Below, piece after piece: positions 1-7,913 of a stretch of DNA of 10,954 bases; the stretch's first letter is position 1, and each line of letters starts with the position of its first letter. The DNA comes from an uncultured Methanobrevibacter sp. (GTDB lineage: Archaea > Methanobacteriota > Methanobacteria > Methanobacteriales > Methanobacteriaceae). The translations under genes and the position numbers were made by a program. The DNA lies in the NCBI RefSeq assembly GCF_937906425.1, contig NZ_CALCYR010000084.1:1-10954 (forward strand). The letters run 5' to 3'. The notes beneath the pieces are model-generated. The model saw only the letters and a list, made by a program, of their open reading frames with translations. It did not search any database and had not been told where the DNA came from.

Positions 1-2
1 CT

Positions 3-1070
3 GTTTATGTTGAAGCTGGTGCTTTCTTGGATATGTATGATGTTTATGTCCATGACAACACTGCTACTTATGCTGGTGCTATTTATGCTGTATATGCTAT
101 TGTGTATCTTGACAATTGTATTTTAGATTCTAACGATATTGTTGAAACTACTAATAAATATTCTGGTGGAGCTGCTATTTTCGCTATTAATTCTACTGTA
201 AGTATTAAGGATTCTAAAATTACCAATAATGGTAATGATGAAATCAACAGAACTGATGGTGATCTTTGTTCAGGTGTTGTATATGTAACTAATTGTGAAA
301 CAATTATTGTTGATTCATTATTTGAAAACAACACTGGTATTTATGGTGGAGCTATTTATGCAGGTTTAGATGATGATGAATGCACTTCCTCATTAACTGT
401 CACTGGAACCGATTTTATTTCCAATGTTGCTTACACTGGTGGTGCTATTTATGTAGCAGATACTGAAGTAAGTATTTCCGATTCACTCTTTGATGGAAAT
501 ATTGCTGTTGGTACTGGTAGTTCTGGTTACTCTTCTGGTGGTGGAGCTATACAAGTCATGTATTGTGATGAATGTGAGATTGATAATGTTGTCATAATAA
601 ACTCTCAAGCTGAAAATGGTGGAGCAATCAATATAGAAAATTCCTATGTCACCATAACTGACAGTCTCTTTGAAAACAATACCGCAGGAACTATTGGTGG
701 TGCTATTATTACCAATACTGTTGGTGATTTGGAGATTTCCGGCACTAGTTTCATTAACAATGGTGCAGGTACTTATACTGGTGGTATTGCTTTCTATGGT
801 GATAATTTAGTTATCCGTGATTCTGTATTTGAAAATAATACTCAAGCAGGTTATAATGGCGCATTATTCATATATGCTGCTGATGCTACCATTGACAATA
901 CTGTATTCCGTGGTAATAATGGAAGCTATACTGGCGGTATCTGGAATTATGGAAGTGATTTAACTGTAACTAATTCCTTGTTTGAAGATAATTCTGGTAG
1001 AGTTAATATATATAATATCTACAACCAAAGAGGTACTGTTGAATTGACTGGAAATACATTCAAGACCATT
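3..1070 (+). other. Right-handed beta-helix region of the adhesin (parallel rungs)
   Basis: About 350 residues form irregular repeats of 20-30 residues. A rung typically has a short strand with alternating hydrophobics (VTITDSLFENNT), a glycine-rich turn (GGAIY, GGAIN, GGAII, GGIAF, GGIWN) and another strand. This is the pattern of polymorphic outer-membrane (Chlam_PMP-like) or pectate-lyase-like parallel beta-helices. Such solenoids bind glycans or act as rigid binding shafts, and I see no obvious polysaccharide-lyase active site. The region is cysteine-rich compared with the rest of the protein, including a CxxC at 564-575 (YCDECE). Serine codons are mostly TCN/AGT, with a single AGC (924-926). 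The fold call rests on the repeat pattern only. Confidence 0.82.
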
Positions 1071-4000
1071 AGTGATGTAAGCATTGATATGAATGACACT
1101 TATGTATATGGTCAGGATGTAAATGTTAGTGGTGTATTCTATTGGGGTGTAAACGTTAATACTCTTATGAATTTCACTGTTGATGGTGTTGAAGCTACTG
1201 CAAATGTGAAGAACACTGTTTACACTGCTGATTTAGGAAATGCCTTTGCTGTAGGCAATCATACTATCGTAATCAGTACTTTCACTGATGAAGATGGAAA
1301 TACATATGTTGTTGAAACCGCTCAAAAAACCTTTGAGGTCAAAAAGGCTGCTGTAAGTGTTGAAGTTGAAAATGCAGAAGCTGAATGGGGCGAAACTGCA
1401 ACTGTCCAATTCAATGTCACCGGTGCAAATGATGCTAAATTAAACGGCACTGCTATTGTAACCGTATCCTGGGATGTTGATGGTGTAAGCCAAGTTGTAA
1501 CTGTAAGTGAAGGTGCTGGAGAAGCTTCCTTCAATATTGCTGATAGTGTTGCTCCTGGAACTTATGATGTAAGAGTCGATTACATTGGTGATGACAGCTA
1601 TGAAAATGCTACAGGCACTGCAACTCTTACTTTAACTGATCCTAAAGATAATACAATTGAAATTGAAGTTGAAGAAGATGTTTATGGCGAAACTACTTTT
1701 GCTACTGTAAGTCTTACAGATGCTGCTGGTTCTCCTATCGCTGCTGCTACTGTGACCTACACAGTTGATGATGGTGAAGAGAAAACAGCAGAACAAACCG
1801 ATGCAGAAGGTCAAGTCATAATTCCTATCGATGATTTAGACGCTGGAGATCATAACATAACTGTCAAATTCAATGATGGTGTACACACTCCTACAGAAGA
1901 AACTGCAAACTTCACTGTTGCTCCTGCTAATGCAGAAATTGTCCTTGATATTGCTGATGTTGATTATGGTGAAGGAATTGTAATCAATGTTATTGCATCA
2001 AGTGGCGATGATCCTGTAAGCGGTGATGTGATTGTTGCAATTGACGGTGTTGTAGTTGGAACCATCCCACTTGGTGAAGATGGTTTAGGCAATATAACTG
2101 TTGCAAACACTTATCCTGCAGGTCAGCTTTATGCAAACGCTACATTAAATAACAGTAATTACATTGCTGCTACTGATGATGAAACCTTCAATGTAAATAA
2201 AGCAGATGCTAGCGTTAGTGTTTCTGCAAATCCTGTTGAATATGGAAATGATGCTACTGTAACTCTAAGCTTAACAGACAGTGAAGGTAATCCAATTGAA
2301 GGAACAGTCATTGTAAGTGTCGGTGATGAAACCAAGGTAATTGAAGCTAGCGGCGATATTGTATTTGCTACAAGCGAACTTCCTTCAGGAGCTTATGAAA
2401 TCACTGCAAGATTTGTAGGCAATGATAACTTCAATGAGGCATATGGTTATGGAACATTAACCGTTACAGGATCCACTGAAGCTATCCTAACAGTTTCAGT
2501 AAGCAATGTAACTTATGGTGATGCAAGTGAAATCACTGTCACCCTCGTTGATGCGGAAGCTAATGGATTAAGCATGGATGTAATTGTAAAGATTGGTGAT
2601 TTAGCAGTTCCTGTAAGTGTCAGAGATGGTACCGGCAGCGAATTTGCCAGATTGGATGCTGGTGACTACACAGCTATTGTAAGCATTGATGATGAAGTTT
2701 ACGGTGAAATTTCCGCTCAAACTCCATTCAATGTAGCTAAAGCTGAATCTGCTATTGAATACACCTATGTTGCAAATGCATTTGGACAATCTAGCCCTAT
2801 TACAATCACTCTCACAAGTCCGGTAGAAGGCATTAGCGGCAAGGTCGACATTATTGTAAACGGCGAAACCGTTGACAGCATTGATGTTGATGAATCAGGC
2901 ATTGCAAGCTATGATTTAACTGATTTAATTATTGGCGTAAACCTTGTGAAAGTAGTATTTAATGAAACTACCAACTACATGGCTTCCTCATATGAAGGTA
3001 TCATATTTGTTGATAAGGCTAGTGCGGAAATCATTGCAGTAGGTTCTTCTGTTGAATTTGGAGAAAGCTCAACTGTATCTGTCATATTGACTGGTGTTGA
3101 TGGTGCAGGTATTGAAGCTACCGTTATCGTATCAGTTGATTTAGGTGATGAAACAGTTTACGCTATTGTTGAAACCAATGAGTCTGGTGAAGCTATTGCA
3201 GTATTCGATATTCCTGCTTATGGAAGCTTTGATGTTAAAGCTGAATTCTTAGGCAGCGACTTCTATTATGGTATCAGTGATGAAGATCAAATAGTTATTG
3301 CAAAACCTACCGATGCATTCTTTGACCTTGTAGTTGATGATATTGGATATGGTGAAGACTTAAACATCATCGTCAACGATCTTACAGATGTTGAAGGCAA
3401 GCCATTAAACGGTACTGTAACTGTAAGCATTGAAGGTGTGGATGAATTAATCACCATCGATATTATTGATGGAGAAGGTTCAAGCACAGTCAGTGACTTA
3501 GCTGTTGGAGTATACGAATTAAGCGCTAGCTTTGTAAGTGATGACGGATACTACAGTGCTGAAGCAGAGGCTGAATTTGAAGTCACTGTCGGTACTGGTG
3601 ATATGGAATTCAATGTGCCTGAAGTAATCTACAGAGATGACCTTGTTGTATACATTACAAATGTAACTGACGTTAACGGTAATCCATTAAGCGGAATTGC
3701 TATCGTAACATACAATGATGGTGAATTAAGAACCGCTGAAGGGGAAATTGTTGATGGTGTCGGTGAAGTAAAACTTACTGACATGGATGCTGGAGTATAC
3801 CAATTGGCAGTAAGCTTTGCAAATGATGATGTTGAAATTGAATATCTTGCTATTGGTGTTGTAATTCCAAACGAACCTGAATTAAGCATTGAAGTTGATG
3901 ATGTAAGTTTAGGCAAGAACGCTACCGCTGTAATCAGATTAGCCGGATACCACGGCGAATACATTGATGAGGATATTGTTGTAAGCATTAACGGTGAAGA

Positions 4001-7000
4001 AATTGGAACCTACACTACCGTAAAAGGTAAGGTAATCGTTGAAATTCCTGATTTAACTGTTGGCAATTACACCATCAGTGCAATCTTCGCCGGAAACAAT
4101 AACTACAACGATGCTGTAGGAATCGCTTCCTTCGATGTAAGCAAAACTCTCCCAAGCATTTCTGTTGAAGATACTGAAGCTGAATGGGGAGAACCTGCAA
4201 CTATCAAATTCAATGTAACAGGTGTTGACGGTGCTAAATTAAGTGGAGAAGCTCTTGTAACTGTATCTTGGGATGTTGATGGCGTAAGTCAAGTTGTTAG
4301 TGTAAGTGAAGGTGCTGGAGAAGCTTCCTTCAATATCGCTAATAGTGTTGCTCCTGGAACTTATGATGTAAGCGTCAAGTTCTTAGGCAATGACCTTTAC
4401 GATGCTAATGAAAACACTGAGGCTAAACTTGTCTTAACAGATCCTAAAGCTAATGATGTTGAAATTGCAGTTGAAGAAGGTGCTTATGGCGAAACCACTA
4501 ATGTTACTGTAAGTCTTACAGATGCTGCCGATTCTCCTATCGCTGCCGCTACTTTGACCTACACAGTTGATGATGGTGAAGAGAAAACAGCACAAACCAA
4601 TGCAGAAGGTCAAGTCATAATTCCTATCGATGATTTAGAAGCTGGAGATCATAATATCACTGTCAAATTCGATGATGGTGTACACACTCCTACAGGAGAA
4701 ACTGTAAAATTCACTGTTGCTCCTGCTTCCACTGCTGTAGTAAGCTTAAGCATTGATGATGTATCCTATGGTGAAGAAATTCTTGTTAAAGTTAGTGCAG
4801 AAGATGAATCCGGTGTTCCTATTGCTGGTGATGTAAATGTTGAATTTGACGGCTTTGGCGTTGGAATAATCACCCTTGATGGAAATGGTGAAGGTACCTT
4901 AAGCATTCCTGCATATTCATTCCCAGCTGGAACAATCTATGCTCTTGCTAGCTTAGACAACAGCAATTATGTAACTGCCACTGACGATTTAAGATTCATT
5001 GTCAAGAAGGCGGCTGTAACTGTTGTTGCTGAAGATGCTGAAGCTGAATGGGGAGAACCTGCAACTGTCCTATTCAATGTTACCGGTGCAGACGGTGCTA
5101 AATTAAACGGCACTGCTATTGTAACTGTATCCTGGGATGTTGATGGTGTAAGTCAAGTTGTTAGTGTAAGTGAAGGTGCTGGAGAAGCTTCCTTCAATAT
5201 CGCTGATAGTGTTGCTCCTGGAAGCTATGATGTAAGTGTCTATTACATAGGTGATGACAACTATGAAAATGCTACCGGTGCTGCAAAACTTACTTTAAGC
5301 GCTCCTAAGGAAGCTAAAGTAAGCATTAGCCTAAGTGAAAATCCTGTATACGGTGAAGATGCAAATCTTACCATTGATGTTCAAGACGCTTCTGGCGCTG
5401 CTTTAGCAAACACTCCTGTAACCGTACTTGTAGATGGAAAAGAGTATGCTAACGCTACCACCGATGAAAACGGAAATATTGTATTGCCTCTTGAATTAGA
5501 TGCTGGAGATCATAATATTACCGTAAAAGTCGATGATGGTGTACACACTCCTGTAGAAGAAACTGTTGAAACTACTGTTGCTCCTGCTTCTGGTGTTATT
5601 GTCAGTCCTGAAGCAAATGCTACTGAATTTGGAAGCCCAGTTGAACTTCTTATCACTGTTGAAGATGCAGAAGGCAATGCCTTAGATGGTACTGCTACTG
5701 TAAGTGTAAACGGCGATACCTATGCTGCTGATGTTCCTGTAGTTGATGGTAAGGCTAAATTAGATCTTGAAAACTTAGATGCTGGTGTAAACCTCATTGA
5801 AGTAAGCTTCGAGAACCCTAACTATGCTGCATCCACTGCTCAAACTCCAGTGGAAGTACTTGCTCAAACTGGCGCTGTATTAACAATCACTCCTAAAGAT
5901 ATTAAGGAAGGAGAAGAGGAAAGCATTGCTGTATCATTAGTTTCCGCTGACGGTACTGCAATTGACGGAATCGTAATTGTCACAATCGATGATGTAAATT
6001 ATGCTGCAACTCTTGTAGGCGGTAAAGCAAGCCTAGTTGTCAAAAACTTAGCTGCTAACGATTACGCAGTTGATGCAAAATTCATCGGAACTGAGGAATT
6101 CGCTCCTGTGACTGCTAACGCTACATTCACTGTAGCTCCATACTCTGATCCTGTAATTGATATTGAAGCTGGTGATGAAGAGCTAGTAATTACTTTAAGC
6201 GACAAAGATGGCAACCCATTAGACGGAGTTGTTAATGTAACTGTAGATGGTGAAACCAAGGAAGTGCCTGTTGTAAACGGTACCGCTACAATTCCTGTAA
6301 GTGAAGGAGATCACAACATAAGCGTATCCTATCCTGGAGATGACAGTCACGCTCCTCTTGAAGTAAGCGAGGAAATAACTGTAACTAAAGAGTATATCGA
6401 CACAGTCGTAACCGTTGCTGTTGATAACATTACATATGGTCAAACTGCTAATGTAGCATTTACCTTAAAAGACATTAACGGAAATGATTTAAGCGGTCTA
6501 CTTAACGTAACTGTTGATGATGTTGCATATGATGTAACAATTACCAATGGTGTAGGCAGCCTTGCAATCAAGAACTTAATTGGTGGAAACTACACAGTTG
6601 TTGCAGATTATATTGCTGCTGCCAACTATCTCCCATCAAGTGCTTCTGCAGTATTTGATGTAAAGAAACTTGGCACTAGATTCATATATGAAAATATGAC
6701 CACTACTTCATTCAACCCTAACATTGAAGGAAGAATTGGTGAATACTTCACTGCAACCTTAGTGGATGAAAACGGAAATGCCTTAGCAAACAAAAACGTA
6801 TCTGTTGGATTTAACGGTCATGTATACACATACATAACCAATGCTACCGGCGGATTCAAGACTCAAGTCAACTTAAGACACAGTACAAACTACACCTTCG
6901 CTCTCTACTACTCTGGAGACGACAACTATGAAGGTTCATTTGGTGTTGCAAGAATTGAAGTCTTGAAACAAGCTGTAAAATTCACAGTTCCTGCTAAGAC

Positions 7001-7250
7001 CTATAAAGCATCCGCTAAATCTAAAACATTAACTGCAACTGTTCTTTCCAAATACGGAACTCCTATCAAAGGCAAAGTTGTATCCTTCATTGTAAACGGC
7101 AAATATTACTCTGCCAAGACCAATGCTAAAGGAGTTGCAACTGTAAAAGTAAGCCTTACCAAGAAAGGAACTTACTCTTGTGTTGTCAAGTTTGAAGGAG
7201 ACGACGGTTACGCAGCTACTTCTAAAAAAGTTAAACTTACTATTAAATAA
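3..7250 (+). CDS. Adhesin-like surface protein, 5'-partial: beta-helix, Ig-like stalk and basic C-terminal domain
   Basis: The reading frame is open from base 3 to the TAA at 7248-7250, and the codons before the first ATG (27) encode VYVEAGAFLD, which continues the repeat pattern. The ATG at 27 is therefore internal and the true start, with any signal peptide, lies upstream of the window. The visible 2415 residues show three regions. First come beta-helix rungs (about 350 residues) with recurring GGAI and FENNT motifs. Then come about 21 Ig-like domains with motifs such as YGE, G(N/T)PL.G.V.V and L.AG.Y. Last is a lysine-rich 91-residue terminal domain. N-X-S/T sequons are frequent, which fits an exported, possibly glycosylated protein. 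Proteins of this build are the adhesin-like proteins of Methanobrevibacter and Methanosphaera, thought to mediate contact with other microbes, plant fibre or host; the ligand here is unknown. There is no transmembrane segment at the C-terminus. A terminator follows directly, so this is the last gene of its transcript. No frameshift is visible. The family call is firm and the adhesive role is inferred. Confidence 0.9.
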   Translation, partial: VYVEAGAFLDMYDVYVHDNTATYAGAIYAVYAIVYLDNCILDSNDIVETTNKYSGGAAIFAINSTVSIKDSKITNNGNDEINRTDGDLCSGVVYVTNCETIIVDSLFENNTGIYGGAIYAGLDDDECTSSLTVTGTDFISNVAYTGGAIYVADTEVSISDSLFDGNIAVGTGSSGYSSGGGAIQVMYCDECEIDNVVIINSQAENGGAINIENSYVTITDSLFENNTAGTIGGAIITNTVGDLEISGTSFINNGAGTYTGGIAFYGDNLVIRDSVFENNTQAGYNGALFIYAADATIDNTVFRGNNGSYTGGIWNYGSDLTVTNSLFEDNSGRVNIYNIYNQRGTVELTGNTFKTISDVSIDMNDTYVYGQDVNVSGVFYWGVNVNTLMNFTVDGVEATANVKNTVYTADLGNAFAVGNHTIVISTFTDEDGNTYVVETAQKTFEVKKAAVSVEVENAEAEWGETATVQFNVTGANDAKLNGTAIVTVSWDVDGVSQVVTVSEGAGEASFNIADSVAPGTYDVRVDYIGDDSYENATGTATLTLTDPKDNTIEIEVEEDVYGETTFATVSLTDAAGSPIAAATVTYTVDDGEEKTAEQTDAEGQVIIPIDDLDAGDHNITVKFNDGVHTPTEETANFTVAPANAEIVLDIADVDYGEGIVINVIASSGDDPVSGDVIVAIDGVVVGTIPLGEDGLGNITVANTYPAGQLYANATLNNSNYIAATDDETFNVNKADASVSVSANPVEYGNDATVTLSLTDSEGNPIEGTVIVSVGDETKVIEASGDIVFATSELPSGAYEITARFVGNDNFNEAYGYGTLTVTGSTEAILTVSVSNVTYGDASEITVTLVDAEANGLSMDVIVKIGDLAVPVSVRDGTGSEFARLDAGDYTAIVSIDDEVYGEISAQTPFNVAKAESAIEYTYVANAFGQSSPITITLTSPVEGISGKVDIIVNGETVDSIDVDESGIASYDLTDLIIGVNLVKVVFNETTNYMASSYEGIIFVDKASAEIIAVGSSVEFGESSTVSVILTGVDGAGIEATVIVSVDLGDETVYAIVETNESGEAIAVFDIPAYGSFDVKAEFLGSDFYYGISDEDQIVIAKPTDAFFDLVVDDIGYGEDLNIIVNDLTDVEGKPLNGTVTVSIEGVDELITIDIIDGEGSSTVSDLAVGVYELSASFVSDDGYYSAEAEAEFEVTVGTGDMEFNVPEVIYRDDLVVYITNVTDVNGNPLSGIAIVTYNDGELRTAEGEIVDGVGEVKLTDMDAGVYQLAVSFANDDVEIEYLAIGVVIPNEPELSIEVDDVSLGKNATAVIRLAGYHGEYIDEDIVVSINGEEIGTYTTVKGKVIVEIPDLTVGNYTISAIFAGNNNYNDAVGIASFDVSKTLPSISVEDTEAEWGEPATIKFNVTGVDGAKLSGEALVTVSWDVDGVSQVVSVSEGAGEASFNIANSVAPGTYDVSVKFLGNDLYDANENTEAKLVLTDPKANDVEIAVEEGAYGETTNVTVSLTDAADSPIAAATLTYTVDDGEEKTAQTNAEGQVIIPIDDLEAGDHNITVKFDDGVHTPTGETVKFTVAPASTAVVSLSIDDVSYGEEILVKVSAEDESGVPIAGDVNVEFDGFGVGIITLDGNGEGTLSIPAYSFPAGTIYALASLDNSNYVTATDDLRFIVKKAAVTVVAEDAEAEWGEPATVLFNVTGADGAKLNGTAIVTVSWDVDGVSQVVSVSEGAGEASFNIADSVAPGSYDVSVYYIGDDNYENATGAAKLTLSAPKEAKVSISLSENPVYGEDANLTIDVQDASGAALANTPVTVLVDGKEYANATTDENGNIVLPLELDAGDHNITVKVDDGVHTPVEETVETTVAPASGVIVSPEANATEFGSPVELLITVEDAEGNALDGTATVSVNGDTYAADVPVVDGKAKLDLENLDAGVNLIEVSFENPNYAASTAQTPVEVLAQTGAVLTITPKDIKEGEEESIAVSLVSADGTAIDGIVIVTIDDVNYAATLVGGKASLVVKNLAANDYAVDAKFIGTEEFAPVTANATFTVAPYSDPVIDIEAGDEELVITLSDKDGNPLDGVVNVTVDGETKEVPVVNGTATIPVSEGDHNISVSYPGDDSHAPLEVSEEITVTKEYIDTVVTVAVDNITYGQTANVAFTLKDINGNDLSGLLNVTVDDVAYDVTITNGVGSLAIKNLIGGNYTVVADYIAAANYLPSSASAVFDVKKLGTRFIYENMTTTSFNPNIEGRIGEYFTATLVDENGNALANKNVSVGFNGHVYTYITNATGGFKTQVNLRHSTNYTFALYYSGDDNYEGSFGVARIEVLKQAVKFTVPAKTYKASAKSKTLTATVLSKYGTPIKGKVVSFIVNGKYYSAKTNAKGVATVKVSLTKKGTYSCVVKFEGDDGYAATSKKVKLTIK
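1347..2207 (+). repeat. Ig cassette copy A (three domains: EAEWGE / YGETT / DYGEG types)
   Basis: Three successive domains (1347-1649, 1650-1931, 1932-2207) form the first copy of a duplicated cassette. The first domain carries the only tryptophans of the Ig array (EAEWGE and VSWDVDG). The second ends in DAGDHNITVKF...GVHTP. Copy B is related to it at the DNA level. The offset is 2799 bp at both the EAEW and GVHTP landmarks, with compensating 3-bp indels between them: an extra GAA codon in A near 1791, and one extra codon in B near the end of the first domain. Confidence 0.85.
4155..5009 (+). repeat. Ig cassette copy B (three domains)
   Basis: Domains at 4155-4451, 4452-4730 and 4731-5009 repeat the order and sequence of copy A. 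Long stretches are identical in DNA, including synonymous positions. With copy C, the segment from VSQVVS through EASFNIA shares an exact run of about 57 nt. With copy A, the second domain shares runs of about 38 nt. This indicates recent duplication or gene conversion inside the gene. Confidence 0.85.
5010..5591 (+). repeat. Ig cassette copy C (two domains, directly abutting copy B)
   Basis: Domains at 5010-5312 and 5313-5591 match the first and second domains of the cassette. The EAEWGE domain is close to copies A and B. The second domain is much more diverged, except at its end (DAGDHNITVKVDDGVHTP). The third cassette domain is missing or diverged beyond recognition: what follows at 5592 is a different Ig type. 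The gradient fits partial gene conversion of an older tandem copy. Confidence 0.78.
6975..7247 (+). other. Lysine-rich C-terminal domain of the adhesin (putative wall-association domain)
   Basis: The last 91 residues contain 19 lysines and only three acidic residues, in sharp contrast to the acidic Ig array before it. The pattern (VNGKYYSAKTNAKGVATVKVS, then FEGDDGY, ending VKLTIK) is still that of an Ig-like fold, and the protein ends flush with its last strand. Neither a hydrophobic membrane anchor nor a sorting motif is present. A basic terminal domain could hold the protein to an anionic cell wall by charge, or be recognised by a wall component. That role is inferred. Confidence 0.6.
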
Positions 7251-7251
7251 G

Positions 7252-7283
7252 TTTGGGTTTATTTAAACCCAAATTCTTTTTTA
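7252..7283 (+). terminator. Stem-loop terminator of the adhesin gene
   Basis: The arm TTTGGGTTTA (7252-7261) is perfectly complementary to TAAACCCAAA (7264-7273), and the T-rich stretch TTCTTTTTTA (7274-7283) follows. The hairpin starts one base after the stop codon. The three central G:C pairs are almost the only G and C in this stretch of AT-rich DNA, which suggests selection for a stable stem. Archaeal termination depends mainly on the U-tract, so the stem may instead stabilise the mRNA 3' end. Confidence 0.75.
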
Positions 7284-7336
7284 GAATGTGGTTTTTAAGG
7301 CAAAAAATAAAGAAAATTTATATTTTAGGGAAAAAA

Positions 7337-7382
7337 GTGAATTATTTTTAATTAAATAATTCACTAAACACTTTTTTTTTTT
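7337..7382 (+). terminator. Second stem-loop followed by an 11-T run
   Basis: GTGAATTATTT (7337-7347) pairs perfectly with AAATAATTCAC (7354-7364) around the 6-nt loop TTAATT, and a run of 11 T occupies 7372-7382. An alternative pairing is A6GTG (7331-7339) with CACT6 (7369-7377), giving two mutually exclusive hairpins. It is probably a back-up terminator for the adhesin transcript. The stem lies 7 nt before the T run, looser than a classical bacterial terminator. Nothing gene-like is seen between the first terminator and this one. Confidence 0.55.
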
Positions 7383-7384
7383 AA

Positions 7385-7913
7385 TTGAATTTTAGCTATT
7401 TTTTTGAATTTTTATAATTAAATTGAATTTTTATAATTAAATTGAATTTTTGCATTTTGATTGAATTTTTGCATTTTAATTGAATTTTTGCTCTTTTTTT
7501 GAATTTTAGTTATTAAATTGAATTTTAGTATTTTAATTGAATTTTAGCTATTTTTTTGAATTTTTGCAATAATTTTGAATTTTACATTTTTTTGATCTTT
7601 TGCATTCAAATTAAATTTTTATTAAAAAATTGAATTTTAGTATTTTAATTGAATTTTATACTTTTTTTTAAATTTTTGCAATAATTTTGAATTTTTGCAT
7701 TTAAATTAAATTTTAGTAATGAAATTGAATTTTTATTAAATTTTTGAATTTTTGCGTTTAAATTAAATTTTAGTAATGAAATTGAATTTTATACTTTTTT
7801 TGAATTTTTATTAAATTTTTGAATTTTTGCATTTTAATTGAATTTTATACTTTTTTTGAATTTTTATTAAATTTTTGAATTTTTGCAATTTAATTGAATT
7901 TTACACTTTTTTT
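7385..7913 (+). repeat. Tandem array of 28 units of about 19 bp, core TTGAATTTT
   Basis: Units start at 7385, 7404, 7423, 7442, 7461, 7480, 7499, 7518, 7537, 7556, 7575, 7592, 7611 and 7630, then 7649, 7668, 7687, 7706, 7725, 7744, 7763, 7782, 7800, 7819, 7838, 7856, 7875 and 7894. The spacing is 19 bp except for one 17 and two 18. The first 9 bases are TTGAATTTT in 23 units, TTAAATTTT in four (7611, 7668, 7706, 7763) and TTGATCTTT in one (7592). The following 10 bases vary among a few types, for example TGCATTTTAA, TATTAAATTT, AGCTATTTTT, AGTAATGAAA and ATACTTTTT. The + strand is very T-rich and G+C is very low. A unit of 19 is not a multiple of 3 and stops are frequent, so it is non-coding. 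The function is unknown: it could be a set of U-tract terminators, a DNA-bending element, a protein-binding array or slippage filler. Confidence 0.9.

Larger units (their letters stand above)
1080..6974 (+). repeat. Tandem array of about 21 Ig-like (Big-type) domains
   Basis: About 21 repeats of 85-100 residues follow the beta-helix. A typical unit begins with a strand such as (V/I)S(V/I)E.. and a (Y/F/W)GE turn. It then carries a strand rich in Val/Thr, a (D/E).GNPL.G.V.V(S/T)(V/I) core, a Gly-rich loop, L.AG.Y.(I/V), and a final strand (F.V) that leads into the next domain. Examples start at 1347, 1650, 1932, 2208, 4155, 4452, 4731, 5010 and 5313. This resembles the bacterial Ig-like (Big_1/Big_3) and invasin-type domains common in archaeal and bacterial surface proteins. 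It probably forms an extended stalk that carries the beta-helix head away from the cell wall. The array is strongly acidic. Exact domain family membership needs a profile search. Confidence 0.8.

Noticed and set aside
27..29. ATG at 27 as the true adhesin start
   Set aside because: The frame is open to the window edge and the preceding codons continue the beta-helix pattern. There is no signal peptide after this ATG and no ribosome site before it.
1791..1800. Frameshift between cassette copies A and B
   Set aside because: The length differences are whole codons (an extra GAA in A, one extra codon in B), so the frame is kept throughout.
3629..3988. Reverse-strand open frame inside the adhesin (119 codons)
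   Set aside because: It lies fully inside a coding region of firm frame and has a Ser/Thr/Pro-rich composition expected from the antisense of GAT/GAA/GGT-rich repeats.
7385..7913. CRISPR array
   Set aside because: The conserved part is only 9 bases and the tails are 8-10 bases of a few recurring types. There are no unique 30-40 bp spacers and no cas genes in the window.
7385..7913. Phased A-tracts giving planar DNA curvature
   Set aside because: A period of 19 bp is about 1.8 helical turns at 10.5 bp per turn, so successive tracts are not in phase. Some superhelical bending is possible but cannot be claimed.
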